Positions 39,466 through 48,224 of a stretch of 64,000 nucleotides of DNA are shown here, in pieces. A model generated the notes under the pieces. It made no database searches and was not told the origin of the DNA. It saw only the letters and a program-made list of their open reading frames with translations. Position 1 is the first letter of the stretch. Every line of letters starts with the position of its first letter. The stretch lies in NCBI GenBank assembly GCA_002363955.1, contig DEXE01000006.1, positions 379,853 to 443,852 of the forward strand, given 5' to 3'. This stretch comes from Methylophaga sp. UBA3192 (GTDB taxonomy: Bacteria > Pseudomonadota > Gammaproteobacteria > Nitrosococcales > Methylophagaceae). Position numbers and translations under genes: made by a program.

Positions 39466-41700
39466 ATGACTAAACATAAGTTCACCGTTACTGCAGCTCG
39501 TGGCATGTTGCCTCTGCTCGAAGAAGAACTCAAACAAATCGGCATTAAACAATACAAAACAGAAGCAGGTAGTATTCGTTTTACCGGTAGTCTCAAAGAA
39601 GCCTATCAGGTCTGTTTGTGGTCGCGTGTTGCGGTCCGGGTTTTGATGCCAATTGCCCACTTTTCGGCCGAAACGACCGAGCAACTTTACAACGGAATTA
39701 AAGAACTGGCCTGGGAACAGCATATTGATGCTGAAGACACCACTTTAGCCGTCGATTTTAATAGCTTTCGTTCAAAAATCCACCACACACAATTTGGTGC
39801 ACAGAAAGTCAAAGACGCCATCGTGGATAGATTACGTGATCTGTTCGGCACAAGGCCTTCAGTGGATTTGCATCAGCCGGACCTGCGGGTCAATGTCTAT
39901 CTCAAGCATAACCAGGCAATTGTCAGTCTCGATTTGTCAGGTGAGAGCCTGCATAAACGTGGTTATCGCGTCAGCCCAACTAATGCGCCGATTAAAGAAC
40001 ATCTGGCTGCTGCGATTTTGCTTTCAGCCGAATGGCCAAAGCTGGCTCGGGAAGGTTGGGCATTGCTGGACCCTATGTGTGGCAGCGGTACTTTTTTAAT
40101 TGAAGCGGCCCTGATGGCTGCCGATATCGCACCCGGGTTGCAACGTGATTATTTTGGTTTTCTTTATTGGAAACAACACGATAAAACTGCCTGGCAGCAA
40201 TTAAAAGCTGATGCCGAAAGACGGCGCTTAAGTGGTCTAGCACGTTTGCCGATGATCATGGGCGGCGATCAGGATAAAACTGCTGTCACAGCGGCGCAGG
40301 CTAATATTGAAGCAGCAGGACTCAGTGATCGCATTCAGGTCATTCATCGGGATCTGCAAAATTGGGCTACGGTGGCGCAAACATTGCCGGAAGTGGGCTT
40401 GGTCGTGTCGAATCCGCCTTATGGCCAACGTATTGGTGACACCGATGCATTACATGAGTTGTATGAAGCATTAGGTGATTTAGTTAATCAGCATTTACCG
40501 GCATGGCGCACGACTATTATTACCGACAATGCCCAACTGGGTAAATTGACCGGTCTGACCCTATTTGACAGCAAACCATTTGATAACGGGCCGATTGCCT
40601 GTGAAGTGTTGTCATACCGTGCCCCTAAACCATTACGCCGTGATGCCAAACCCGTGCAGCAGGAAATGACTACTTCTCCTTCACCCTGGGATAAAACATC
40701 AAAGACCAAACCAAAGCCTGTTGTTAAATCATCTGTGGTTGAAAAGATTTCCCCGCAAGCAGAAATGTTTGCCAATCGATTGAAAAAGAATATTCGCCAT
40801 CTGGCGAAATGGGCACGTAAAAATCATCTGGATTGCTATCGTGTCTACGATGCTGATTTGCCGGATTATGCCGTGGCCATTGATATCTATGGTGACTATG
40901 TCCATGTGCAGGAATATGCTCCGCCAGCCGATATTGATCCGCTCAAAGCCAGTGAACGTCTGGATGAAGTGATGCAGATTATTCCGGTCGTTTTGGGGGT
41001 GAGCAATGATAAGGTCGCATTGAAGCTACGTCAGAAACAGCGTGGCTCAAACCAATACGAATCTCAGGCGGCGTTACGCCAGCGTTTTGAAGTACGGGAA
41101 AATGACTTGCGGTTCTGGATTAATCTGACGGATTATCTTGATACCGGTTTATTTCTGGATCATCGCATTACACGGCAGATGCTGGCTGAAATCAGTAGAG
41201 GCAAAGCTTTTCTGAATCTGTTTGCTTACACTGGCAGCGCGACAGTTTATGCAGCAGCAGGCGGGGCAAAATCCACCACCACGGTTGATATGTCCAATAC
41301 CTACCTGGGTTGGGCCAAAGATAATATGCAGTTGAATAACCTTGTCGGTGAACAGCATCAGTATATCCGTGCGGATGTACTGGCCTGGTTAAACGAACCA
41401 GCCACCCAGGATTTACGCTTTGATTTGATTTTTGTCGATCCACCGACTTTTTCCAACTCCAACAAAATGGAAGGGGTCTTTGATATTCAGCGTGACTATA
41501 TCGATATGCTGCATAAAATCGCCGGGATGTTGAATCCAGGTGGGGAGATTTTCTTTTCTACCAATCGCCGTGACTTCAAACTGGATGCCGAAGCATTAAA
41601 AGGTCTGGATATAAAGGACATTAGCAAGGCCACATTACCAATTGATTTTGAACGTAATTCAAAAATCCATTATTGCTGGCGAATACAGAAATCAGCTTGA
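39466..41700 (+). CDS. rlmL: Bifunctional 23S rRNA methyltransferase RlmKL
   Basis: Fused enzyme making m2G2445 (RlmL part) and m7G2069 (RlmK part) in 23S rRNA. The 744-residue product has an N-terminal THUMP domain (about 45-155), an RlmL methyltransferase domain with LDPMCGSGTF at 201-210 and catalytic NPPYG at 316-320, a linker rich in Lys/Pro (about 390-425), and a C-terminal RlmK domain with FAYTGSATVYAAAGG and VDPPTFSNS. It is slightly longer than E. coli RlmKL (702) because of the linker. Its end overlaps the convergent parA-like gene by nine bases. Confidence 0.96.
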   Translation: MTKHKFTVTAARGMLPLLEEELKQIGIKQYKTEAGSIRFTGSLKEAYQVCLWSRVAVRVLMPIAHFSAETTEQLYNGIKELAWEQHIDAEDTTLAVDFNSFRSKIHHTQFGAQKVKDAIVDRLRDLFGTRPSVDLHQPDLRVNVYLKHNQAIVSLDLSGESLHKRGYRVSPTNAPIKEHLAAAILLSAEWPKLAREGWALLDPMCGSGTFLIEAALMAADIAPGLQRDYFGFLYWKQHDKTAWQQLKADAERRRLSGLARLPMIMGGDQDKTAVTAAQANIEAAGLSDRIQVIHRDLQNWATVAQTLPEVGLVVSNPPYGQRIGDTDALHELYEALGDLVNQHLPAWRTTIITDNAQLGKLTGLTLFDSKPFDNGPIACEVLSYRAPKPLRRDAKPVQQEMTTSPSPWDKTSKTKPKPVVKSSVVEKISPQAEMFANRLKKNIRHLAKWARKNHLDCYRVYDADLPDYAVAIDIYGDYVHVQEYAPPADIDPLKASERLDEVMQIIPVVLGVSNDKVALKLRQKQRGSNQYESQAALRQRFEVRENDLRFWINLTDYLDTGLFLDHRITRQMLAEISRGKAFLNLFAYTGSATVYAAAGGAKSTTTVDMSNTYLGWAKDNMQLNNLVGEQHQYIRADVLAWLNEPATQDLRFDLIFVDPPTFSNSNKMEGVFDIQRDYIDMLHKIAGMLNPGGEIFFSTNRRDFKLDAEALKGLDIKDISKATLPIDFERNSKIHYCWRIQKSA

Positions 41701-42444
41701 ACTGTCGAGTGTGAGTTTAATTTCCTGCCACAACGCCTGGTAGGCTTTGTTGACGGCTGAGTTTGCCGCAAATGTGGCTAATGGTGCTCTCATATCACCC
41801 ATTTTTTCTACCACGGCGGCGTAGGGGATGGCTGTTTGCAAGCCATGCTTTAACATCTTTGGTGGATGAGCCAGCATCACGCGATGCAGACTGCGGCGAC
41901 GATCTGCCATGGTAAAAAAGGCGTGTAATCGTTTGGGTCTGAGATTGTTATCTTTAAAAAAATCTCGGGTTTGTTCGAAGGTACGCATCGATAAATGGCT
42001 GGGAATAATCGGCACATAAATCGCTTCAGCTGCCGCAAACATTTGCTCAGTCAGTTCCGAAAAGCTGGGTGGACAATCCAGCACGATTAACGAATAGCTT
42101 TCACCAAATGGTGCTAACAGTTTGGCCAGTTGATTTTTATTATCCCCGGCTTTTGCCAAATCCAAATCCATTTGCCGAAATGAAAAGTCGGCGGGAATGA
42201 TATCCAGTGATGGATAATCGGTATTTTTAACTAACTCACCAATGGCGGTTTTACCCGACAGCAGTTTTTTGGGTTCTGCTTTAGACTTGCTTTTACGTTG
42301 CAGTAACCAGCTGGCAGCTCCCTGCGGGTCAAGATCCCAGAGTAAGGTAGGGATTCCCTCATTTGCAGCCTGCCAGGCAATATTAACCGCTGAGGTCGTT
42401 TTACCCACGCCACCTTTCAAATTAAAAAATGCGATGATTTGCAT
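41692..42444 (-). CDS. ParA/MinD-family ATPase (orphan)
   Basis: A 250-residue P-loop ATPase with the deviant Walker A KGGVGKT at 10-16, Walker B in LIVLDCPPS, and the ParA-like AEAIYVPIIPSHLSMRTFEQ segment. Members position plasmids, chromosomes or protein clusters. No parB or centromere-like repeat is seen next to it, so the cargo is unknown. It begins two bases after the ppk stop on the same strand, so it is likely transcribed with ppk; that would place a ParA ATPase under phosphate control. Confidence 0.9.
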   Translation of the reverse strand: MQIIAFFNLKGGVGKTTSAVNIAWQAANEGIPTLLWDLDPQGAASWLLQRKSKSKAEPKKLLSGKTAIGELVKNTDYPSLDIIPADFSFRQMDLDLAKAGDNKNQLAKLLAPFGESYSLIVLDCPPSFSELTEQMFAAAEAIYVPIIPSHLSMRTFEQTRDFFKDNNLRPKRLHAFFTMADRRRSLHRVMLAHPPKMLKHGLQTAIPYAAVVEKMGDMRAPLATFAANSAVNKAYQALWQEIKLTLDSSS

Positions 42445-42446
42445 GA

Positions 42447-44537
42447 TTAAATGGTTTTTGCCAACTCTTCGAGCAGCGCTGTCTGGGCACTGATCATTTC
42501 ATCGCCTTCTTTGCGTGCAGCACGCTGATAGCGACCATCGGCAGATAAGATCCACGCCTGTGTATTGTCAGCGAGATACAAATTCAGATCAGCAATAATA
42601 CGTTTTTGCAGTCGTTTGGATTCAATGGGGAAACAGGTTTCCACACGACGTAACAAATTACGTTTCATCAGATCGGCACTGCCAGCCCAGACTTCAATGT
42701 CTCCGGCATTCTCGAAATAAAACACCCTCGTATGTTCCAGAAACCGACCAATGATGCCGCGTACCTGAATATTGTCTGATATACCTTCAACACCGGGTTT
42801 CAGGGTACAGATGCCGCGGACAATCAAATCAACCTTAACACCGGCAATAGAAGCGCGATACAACGCCTGAATCATTTCCGGTTCAACCACGGCATTGACC
42901 TTGATAATGATATGGGCTGCTTTACCAGCTTCAGCGTGCGCTATTTCCCGATCAATTTTGTCCAGTAACCCCTGATGCAGATTGAAAGGAGCATGCATCA
43001 ATTTATGCATTTTGGGGATTTTGCCAAGGCTGGTCAGTTGAATAAACAGGTTATTGACGTCTTCACCGATCTGCTTGTCTGAGGTCAACAAACCATAGTC
43101 GGTGTAAATTCTTGAAGTATTACGGTGATAGTTACCGGTTCCCAAATGCACGTAACGACGTAATTTATTGTTTTCACGACGTAAAATCAGCAGCATCTTG
43201 GCATGTGTTTTATAGCCTACAATACCATACACAACATGGGCTCCCGCCTGCTGAAGTTTGGACGCCAATGCAACGTTCGCTGCTTCATCGAAACGGGCTC
43301 GTAATTCAATCACTACGGTAACTTCCTTACCAGCGTGAGCCGCTGCAACCAGGGCATCCACAATCGGCGAAATGGCCCCGGTCCGGTATAAGGTTTGTTT
43401 TATTGCCAGCACACTGGAGTCTGCTGCAGCTTGTTTAATGAGATCAATAACCGGTGTGAATGACTGATAGGGATGATGTAGTAATACATCTTTCTGTTTT
43501 AATAAATCAAAAATATCCGCATCCGAAGTCAGTCCAGTCGGACGTCCCTGAGTAAATGGTTTGAATTTGAGATCAGACCGTTCCACCATTGAATGCAAGG
43601 TTTGCAAACGGCTTAAATTCACCGGGCCATTCACCAGATAAACGTTTTCCTGTTGCATTGCACATTGGTCACGTAAAAAGTTAACCATTTCTTCAGGGCA
43701 ATTATGCGCAATTTCCAGACGTACTTCGTCACCATAATTTCGATGGGTCAACTCATCAGCAATAGTCGCCAGCAAATCGCTGGTTTCTTCAGTGTCAATG
43801 GCCAGGTCACTGTTCCGTGTTACCCGAAATTGATAGCAGCCTTTAATTTTCATGCCGAAAAACAAATCATCGGCAAATGCATGAATGATTGATGATAAAA
43901 ACACAAAGTGATATTGGCCCGGTTCACATAACTCATCAGGCAACTGAATCACACGAGGTAAAGCCCGTGGTGCCTGTAAAATGGCATAGCCAATACTGCG
44001 CCCAAAGGCATCTTTTCCATCCATGGATACAATAAAGTTCAAACTCTTATTGAGTAATCTCGGGAAGGGGTGAGATGAGTCCAGCCCGATTGGACTGAGA
44101 ATCGGCTGGATTTCATCGCGAAAATACTGTTCCAGCCAGGCACTGTGTTCGGCTGTCCACATCGGTCTTGGCAGTACTTTAATGCCTTCCTGTTCCAATA
44201 AAGGCAACAACTCATTATTGAGTACCGAGTATTGTTCATCTACCAACTCATGGGCACGTAAACTGATTAATCTCAATGCTTCCTGAGCACTGATTTGATC
44301 GGCTTCAAGGTAAGGATCACCAATTTCAATCTGTTGAATTAAGCCAGCTACGCGGACTTCAAAAAATTCATCCAGATTCGTACTGGAAATACACAAATAA
44401 TTCAGCCTTTCCAGTAATGGCACACTGGGGTCCAGTGCCTGCTGCAAGACACGCCAGTTGAACTCCAGCAAACTCAGCTCACGATTCAGGTAAAGCTCGG
44501 AGCTGTTCAGATCAATTTGTGTTTCCATGTTTTCCAT
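42447..44537 (-). CDS. ppk1: Polyphosphate kinase 1
   Basis: Transfers the ATP gamma-phosphate reversibly to inorganic polyphosphate at the inner membrane. The 696-residue protein (E. coli 688) has the N-terminal domain (LYLNRELSLLEFNWRVLQQA), the head domain, and two PLD-like catalytic domains; the autophosphorylated His445 is in GYKTHAKMLL and the second conserved His464 in VHLGTGNYH. ATG codons at 44537 and 44528 are both possible; neither has a strong ribosome-binding site. A clear Pho box lies 118 bases upstream, so induction by PhoB under phosphate limitation is expected. Confidence 0.97.
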   Translation of the reverse strand: MENMETQIDLNSSELYLNRELSLLEFNWRVLQQALDPSVPLLERLNYLCISSTNLDEFFEVRVAGLIQQIEIGDPYLEADQISAQEALRLISLRAHELVDEQYSVLNNELLPLLEQEGIKVLPRPMWTAEHSAWLEQYFRDEIQPILSPIGLDSSHPFPRLLNKSLNFIVSMDGKDAFGRSIGYAILQAPRALPRVIQLPDELCEPGQYHFVFLSSIIHAFADDLFFGMKIKGCYQFRVTRNSDLAIDTEETSDLLATIADELTHRNYGDEVRLEIAHNCPEEMVNFLRDQCAMQQENVYLVNGPVNLSRLQTLHSMVERSDLKFKPFTQGRPTGLTSDADIFDLLKQKDVLLHHPYQSFTPVIDLIKQAAADSSVLAIKQTLYRTGAISPIVDALVAAAHAGKEVTVVIELRARFDEAANVALASKLQQAGAHVVYGIVGYKTHAKMLLILRRENNKLRRYVHLGTGNYHRNTSRIYTDYGLLTSDKQIGEDVNNLFIQLTSLGKIPKMHKLMHAPFNLHQGLLDKIDREIAHAEAGKAAHIIIKVNAVVEPEMIQALYRASIAGVKVDLIVRGICTLKPGVEGISDNIQVRGIIGRFLEHTRVFYFENAGDIEVWAGSADLMKRNLLRRVETCFPIESKRLQKRIIADLNLYLADNTQAWILSADGRYQRAARKEGDEMISAQTALLEELAKTI

Positions 44538-44654
44538 TTTGATGGCTTAAATTTAAGAGGTTAATGAACGTTAGACTTATTGTATATTTTAGTGCGGTTT
44601 TCAAATGAAGTTTGGATGACAAAAACAAACCTTACAGCACGTTAGAACGGTTTG

Positions 44655-44672
44655 ATGACAATCTGATGACAG
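44655..44672 (-). promoter_or_regulatory. Pho box upstream of ppk1
   Basis: On the reverse strand CTGTCATCAGATTGTCAT matches the E. coli 18-bp Pho box (CTGTCATAAAACTGTCAT) at 15 of 18 positions, with both 7-bp half-sites intact apart from C/T at one position. It is oriented toward ppk1 and sits next to the stop of the upstream DUF6231 gene. A further half-site, TTGTCAT, lies at 44616-44622. Confidence 0.8.
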
Positions 44673-44673
44673 C

Positions 44674-45153
44674 TTACCACCGATATTTGTCATAGTTTTC
44701 CGGATTGGCCCAGAAGCGACTGTTGAGCCAGTCACGCTTGGGCTGATAATTTTCGATGGCATAACTGAATACCTGTAATCCATCGTTAGTACCAGCGATA
44801 TGATGCAACCCCATGGCCAGATAATCACGGAACTGCCAGCCCTGTTGTTGTGCTTGCGCAGGATCGGCAATCAAAATGATATGCGGCGCATGTAAGTTGC
44901 GTAAATATCCCAGCCATTGTTGCCCTGCCTGCAATGGTAAGGTTTCAGTCAGATCACTGATAACGGCCAGATCCACACTATGAATTTGCTGTAATTGCGA
45001 TTGTTCAAATGGTGTTGTCAGAGCCTGTGATCTGGTATCTTGGCAATCGTTCAGGCATAGCCTGGCAACATCTCCCGCAACCAATATTGATTGCGGTTCA
45101 AATTGCTGTATCAGCGTGCTGAGCAGCGAAGACAATAAGACTGATTGATTCAT
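44674..45153 (-). CDS. DUF6231-family conserved protein
   Basis: A 159-residue protein of unknown function, recognised from the C-terminal signature DWLNSRFWANPENYDKYRW shared with a family found in pseudomonads. The N-terminal half has a Rossmann-like look (ILVAGDVARLCL; VDLAVISDLTETL; PHIILIADP), suggesting a degenerate methyltransferase fold without the glycine-rich SAM loop. I use the ATG at 45153, which shares two bases with the divergent ycgN start codon; the frame also opens to a TTG at 45195. The stop lies two bases from the ppk1 Pho box. Confidence 0.72.
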   Translation of the reverse strand: MNQSVLLSSLLSTLIQQFEPQSILVAGDVARLCLNDCQDTRSQALTTPFEQSQLQQIHSVDLAVISDLTETLPLQAGQQWLGYLRNLHAPHIILIADPAQAQQQGWQFRDYLAMGLHHIAGTNDGLQVFSYAIENYQPKRDWLNSRFWANPENYDKYRW

Positions 45154-45625
45154 GACTGACCAGCATAAAACATCTACCGAGTTCTGGAAACACAAACGAC
45201 TGGGTCAGATGACACATACCGAGTGGGAAAGCCTGTGTGATGGCTGCGGACGTTGCTGTCTGCATAAACTGGAAGATGATTCTGATGGACGCATGTATTA
45301 CACACGGGTAGCCTGTGAACTGCTGGATGTTTCAACTTGCCGCTGTAAGGATTATGCTAATCGCCAGAAGACGGTGCCAGACTGTATTCAGCTCAGCGTC
45401 GAGCAGGCACATTTCTTTGACTGGTTACCCGATACCTGTGCCTATCGTTTACTTGCAGAAGGCGAGCCCCTGCCGGAATGGCACCCTTTGATTACCGGTG
45501 ATCCACAGAGTGTGATTGATGCAGGTGTCTCCGTAAGACATATTGCCATCAGTGAATCCGATGATATTGATTTAACCGAAGAGGTCATTGCGCTGCAGCC
45601 CCCCGTTTATCCACATGACACCTGA
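45152..45625 (+). CDS. ycgN: YcgN-family cysteine cluster protein (UPF0260)
   Basis: A 157-residue cytosolic protein of the YcgN/UPF0260 family with conserved cysteines in CDGCGRCCLHKL (about 30-41), CRCKDY and PDC, and the family segments WLPDTCAYRLLAEGEPLPEWHPL and SVRHIAISE. The cluster is presumed to bind zinc or an Fe-S centre; the function is unknown. Length and start agree with E. coli YcgN (153). The start codon overlaps the divergent DUF6231 start on the other strand (CATG). It overlaps the next gene by 11 bases. Confidence 0.9.
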   Translation: MTDQHKTSTEFWKHKRLGQMTHTEWESLCDGCGRCCLHKLEDDSDGRMYYTRVACELLDVSTCRCKDYANRQKTVPDCIQLSVEQAHFFDWLPDTCAYRLLAEGEPLPEWHPLITGDPQSVIDAGVSVRHIAISESDDIDLTEEVIALQPPVYPHDT

Positions 45626-46040
45626 GCAAAGTCGCGAATTTACCGCCCGCCTTGAACAAGCTGCATTGACGCTGCTTGAAATGGAAATTTACCGAAAACC
45701 AGATGATTTGGCCCGACGTTTCGGATTGCCATTACCGGTAGTCCGTTACTGGTGGCGTCAAACCGATGAAAAAACGCGTCCAGTCGATCAAAACAGCCTG
45801 TCACCACGCGAAGTCAAAGTGATTCGTAAAGCGACGCAAACGCTGGAAGGATGGGAAAAGATTAAACGTTATCGTCCGCCATGTGGCGCACGTCTGCCGG
45901 GTGGCAAAAAGTGCAAACGTTCAGTGGCGATACGCCAACCGGAAGCCTGGTCATTAGGTGCTTTGGCCGATCGTTGTCGCCTGCATGGCGGAAATGCCCG
46001 GCGCGTTATTCGTTCTAAAACTGAGGACGATACAGAATGA
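45615..46040 (+). CDS. Small protein with a Cys-x9-Cys ... Cys-x2-His-Gly-Gly finger-like motif
   Basis: A 141-residue basic protein that I cannot name. Residues 30-48 (DDLARRFGLPLPVVRYWWR) read as a helix-turn-helix. The C-terminal part has Cys90-x9-Cys100 and Cys121-x2-His124-Gly-Gly, resembling the CGA...C...RCRxHGG motif of small phage and plasmid proteins (HGGxSTG-type), which is probably a zinc-binding element. I start at the ATG at 45615, which overlaps ycgN by 11 bases; a TTG at 45588 is upstream. It is probably cotranscribed with ycgN and the following gene. A DNA- or RNA-binding role is a guess. Confidence 0.7.
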   Translation: MTPEQSREFTARLEQAALTLLEMEIYRKPDDLARRFGLPLPVVRYWWRQTDEKTRPVDQNSLSPREVKVIRKATQTLEGWEKIKRYRPPCGARLPGGKKCKRSVAIRQPEAWSLGALADRCRLHGGNARRVIRSKTEDDTE

Positions 46041-46047
46041 GGGACTT

Positions 46048-46536
46048 ATGCTTGAGACAACGGAAATTCTGAACCGATTGCTGACGCTGTGTAACGAGCA
46101 AAAAAGCGGCACCCTATTTTTAACCACTGCAGACAACAAAGCCTGTCATATTATTTTTGAAAACGGTCGTATTGAAGCCATGGCGTTTGGTTCAGTCAAA
46201 GGCTTAGCCGTCGCTAATTTGTTGCCAAGGTTATTGATAGAACGAACCAGTTTTAACAGTACCCTCAGAATGCCATTGAGTGAACGGGCCAATATCGAAG
46301 ATCAGGCTGATATTTTTGCCGCACTGGGATTTCGCCGTCAGGCGCCCACTGAAACGAAACTTTCACAAACAGTTGCGAAACCGACGCGAATGTATCGCGG
46401 GCATTTGATTGTTGAACAGGAACCAAAGGATCTATCGCCGAAACCAGCTAAATCAGTTGTCGAACCCAGTCAAAAAATACCGTCGAAAAAAAGCAAAAAA
46501 AAACGTATCTATCGTGGTCAAGTGATTGAAGATTGA
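46048..46536 (+). CDS. PATAN/DUF4388-like protein with two YRG repeats
   Basis: A 162-residue protein that I do not recognise as a named gene. The N-terminal part (about 5-60) resembles a DUF4388/PATAN domain: ILNRLLTLCNEQKSGTLFL, then IIFENGRIEAMAFGSVKG. Such domains occur in bacterial signalling and twitching-motility regulators. The C-terminal part is Lys/Pro-rich and carries two short repeats, RMYRGHLIVE (114-123) and RIYRGQVIED (153-162), the second forming the C-terminus. The ATG at 46048 has GAGGG upstream; the frame extends to 45958 inside the previous gene. It is probably the last gene of the ycgN run. Confidence 0.7.
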   Translation: MLETTEILNRLLTLCNEQKSGTLFLTTADNKACHIIFENGRIEAMAFGSVKGLAVANLLPRLLIERTSFNSTLRMPLSERANIEDQADIFAALGFRRQAPTETKLSQTVAKPTRMYRGHLIVEQEPKDLSPKPAKSVVEPSQKIPSKKSKKKRIYRGQVIED

Positions 46537-46614
46537 AACTACTCAGATAATTTGTCACATTGATTGCGCCAAAATCGTTAACATATCGCCACGTTGCAGA
46601 CTCCGGAATTCATC

Positions 46615-47907
46615 ATGAGTAACATTTCTCCCCAAGATCTCAATCGAGGTTTACTCGATTTTATTGATGCGTCACCCACACCGTTTCACGCAGTAGAAAA
46701 TATGCAGTCGGCTTTAAAATCAGCTGGTTACAAGTTGCTTGATGAAAAGGACAGCTGGGGGAAATTACCCGCCGGTCGTTATTTCGTCACTCGTAACGAT
46801 TCTTCATTGATTGCCTTTAACCTGCCTGCACAGGCTATTGCCGAAGCAGGTTTTCAAATGGTGGGAGCGCATACCGATAGTCCGTGTTTAAAAGTTAAAC
46901 CGCAACCGGGAACAGTACGTCATTCATTCTGGCAACTTGGAGTGGAAGTTTATGGTGGTGCACTGTTAAACCCCTGGTTTGATCGTGACCTATCCATGGC
47001 CGGCCGGGTCAGTTATGTCGATGCCGAAAATCAATTACGCCATAGTTTGATCAATTTCAAAAAACCGGTGGCGGTTATTCCAAGTCTGGCGATTCATCTG
47101 GATCGGGAAGTGAACCAGAATCGCAGTATTAATCCACAGCTGCATCTGCCACCGATATTGCTGCAGAGTGAAGAGGGTGATAAACCTGATTTTCGTGCTT
47201 TAATGGAGCAGCAACTTCGATCCGAACATGGTGATATGGCTATTGGCAAAGTTCTGGATTATGAGATCTGCTTTTATGACACTCAACCAGCTGCATTGGT
47301 GGGGCTCAATGAAGATTTTATCAGTGCGGCACGGCTGGATAATTTACTCAGTTGTTATATTGGCTTGCAGGCTTTACTGACCGGTACTGCCGATAAAGCT
47401 ACTCTGTTGGTGTGCACCGATCATGAAGAAGTTGGCAGTGTTTCAACCAGTGGCGCCCAGGGCACATTTCTCCCTGCAGTTCTGCAACGTTTAGCTCAGG
47501 ATAATGAAAGCTTCCAACGTATGCTTCAACAGTCTTTATTGATTTCTGCTGATAATGCACATGGAATACATCCCAACTATGCCGACCGGCATGACGCGCA
47601 ACATGGGCCAATTTTGAATAAAGGCCCGGTTATTAAAACCAATGCCAATCAGCGTTATGCCACCAACAGTGAAACCAGTGCACGGTTCAGACAGATTTGT
47701 GAACTGGCAAATGTGCCGGTGCAGGATTTTGTGGTGCGTACGGATATGGCCTGTGGCAGTACGATTGGGCCTATAACGGCCAGTAATCTGGGGGTGAAGA
47801 CCCTGGATATTGGTGTACCCACATTTGCCATGCATTCAATTCGTGAACTCGCTGGCAGCCTGGATACCTGGCATTTATATAACGCACTAAAACAATTTTT
47901 CAATTAA
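46615..47907 (+). CDS. apeB: M18-family aminopeptidase (ApeB-like)
   Basis: A 430-residue di-zinc metallopeptidase that removes N-terminal residues, preferring acidic ones in known M18 enzymes. Metal-ligand and catalytic motifs are VGAHTDSP (His and Asp), [18 protein letters not shown] and the C-terminal [11 protein letters not shown], with a late ligand in [11 protein letters not shown]. The ATG at 46615 has CGGAA upstream; the frame opens to a TTG at 46594. It is followed 22 bases later by a small conserved gene. Confidence 0.92.
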   Translation: MSNISPQDLNRGLLDFIDASPTPFHAVENMQSALKSAGYKLLDEKDSWGKLPAGRYFVTRNDSSLIAFNLPAQAIAEAGFQMVGAHTDSPCLKVKPQPGTVRHSFWQLGVEVYGGALLNPWFDRDLSMAGRVSYVDAENQLRHSLINFKKPVAVIPSLAIHLDREVNQNRSINPQLHLPPILLQSEEGDKPDFRALMEQQLRSEHGDMAIGKVLDYEICFYDTQPAALVGLNEDFISAARLDNLLSCYIGLQALLTGTADKATLLVCTDHEEVGSVSTSGAQGTFLPAVLQRLAQDNESFQRMLQQSLLISADNAHGIHPNYADRHDAQHGPILNKGPVIKTNANQRYATNSETSARFRQICELANVPVQDFVVRTDMACGSTIGPITASNLGVKTLDIGVPTFAMHSIRELAGSLDTWHLYNALKQFFN

Positions 47908-47929
47908 TAATCAAAGGAATACATACACT

Positions 47930-48214
47930 ATGTCAGAAACAGTTGATGAATTAACGGTGACCTATCAGGAAGGCGATGTCACTACGGTAAAAGAGCTGGA
48001 TAAAGTCGTTCTTACCAAAGGTGCCTGGGCGACAGTAATGTTTCGCTATCAGGATCTGGATCGTAAAACAGGTGAATTTGGTCCGGATAAATACACCATC
48101 CGCCGTTATCAAAAACGCAATGGCGAATACGGTCAACGTTCAAAATTTAATATTTCAAGTCGTGACCAGGCGCAGCAAATTATTGAGGCGTTAACACGCT
48201 GGACCAAAGATTAA
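47930..48214 (+). CDS. Conserved hypothetical protein, 94 residues
   Basis: A soluble, charged 94-residue protein with no signal peptide or membrane segment. I recognise no named domain. Notable segments are DKVVLTKGAWATVMFRYQDLD, YTIRRYQKRNGEYGQRSKFNISS and QAQQIIEALTRW; the basic middle strands and C-terminal helix would fit nucleic-acid binding (speculative). A good ribosome-binding site (AAAGGAA) precedes it. It lies between the M18 peptidase and a DUF445 membrane protein, 10 bases before the latter. Confidence 0.75.
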   Translation: MSETVDELTVTYQEGDVTTVKELDKVVLTKGAWATVMFRYQDLDRKTGEFGPDKYTIRRYQKRNGEYGQRSKFNISSRDQAQQIIEALTRWTKD

Positions 48215-48224
48215 ATAGCTGCCT

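Noticed and set aside
41692..42444. Plasmid-type partition locus
   Set aside because: Only a ParA is present; there is no parB, no iterated centromere repeats and no replication gene nearby.
45615..46040. Prophage remnant suggested by the HGG motif
   Set aside because: No other phage genes, attachment repeats or composition change surround it; overlap with ycgN argues for a resident gene.
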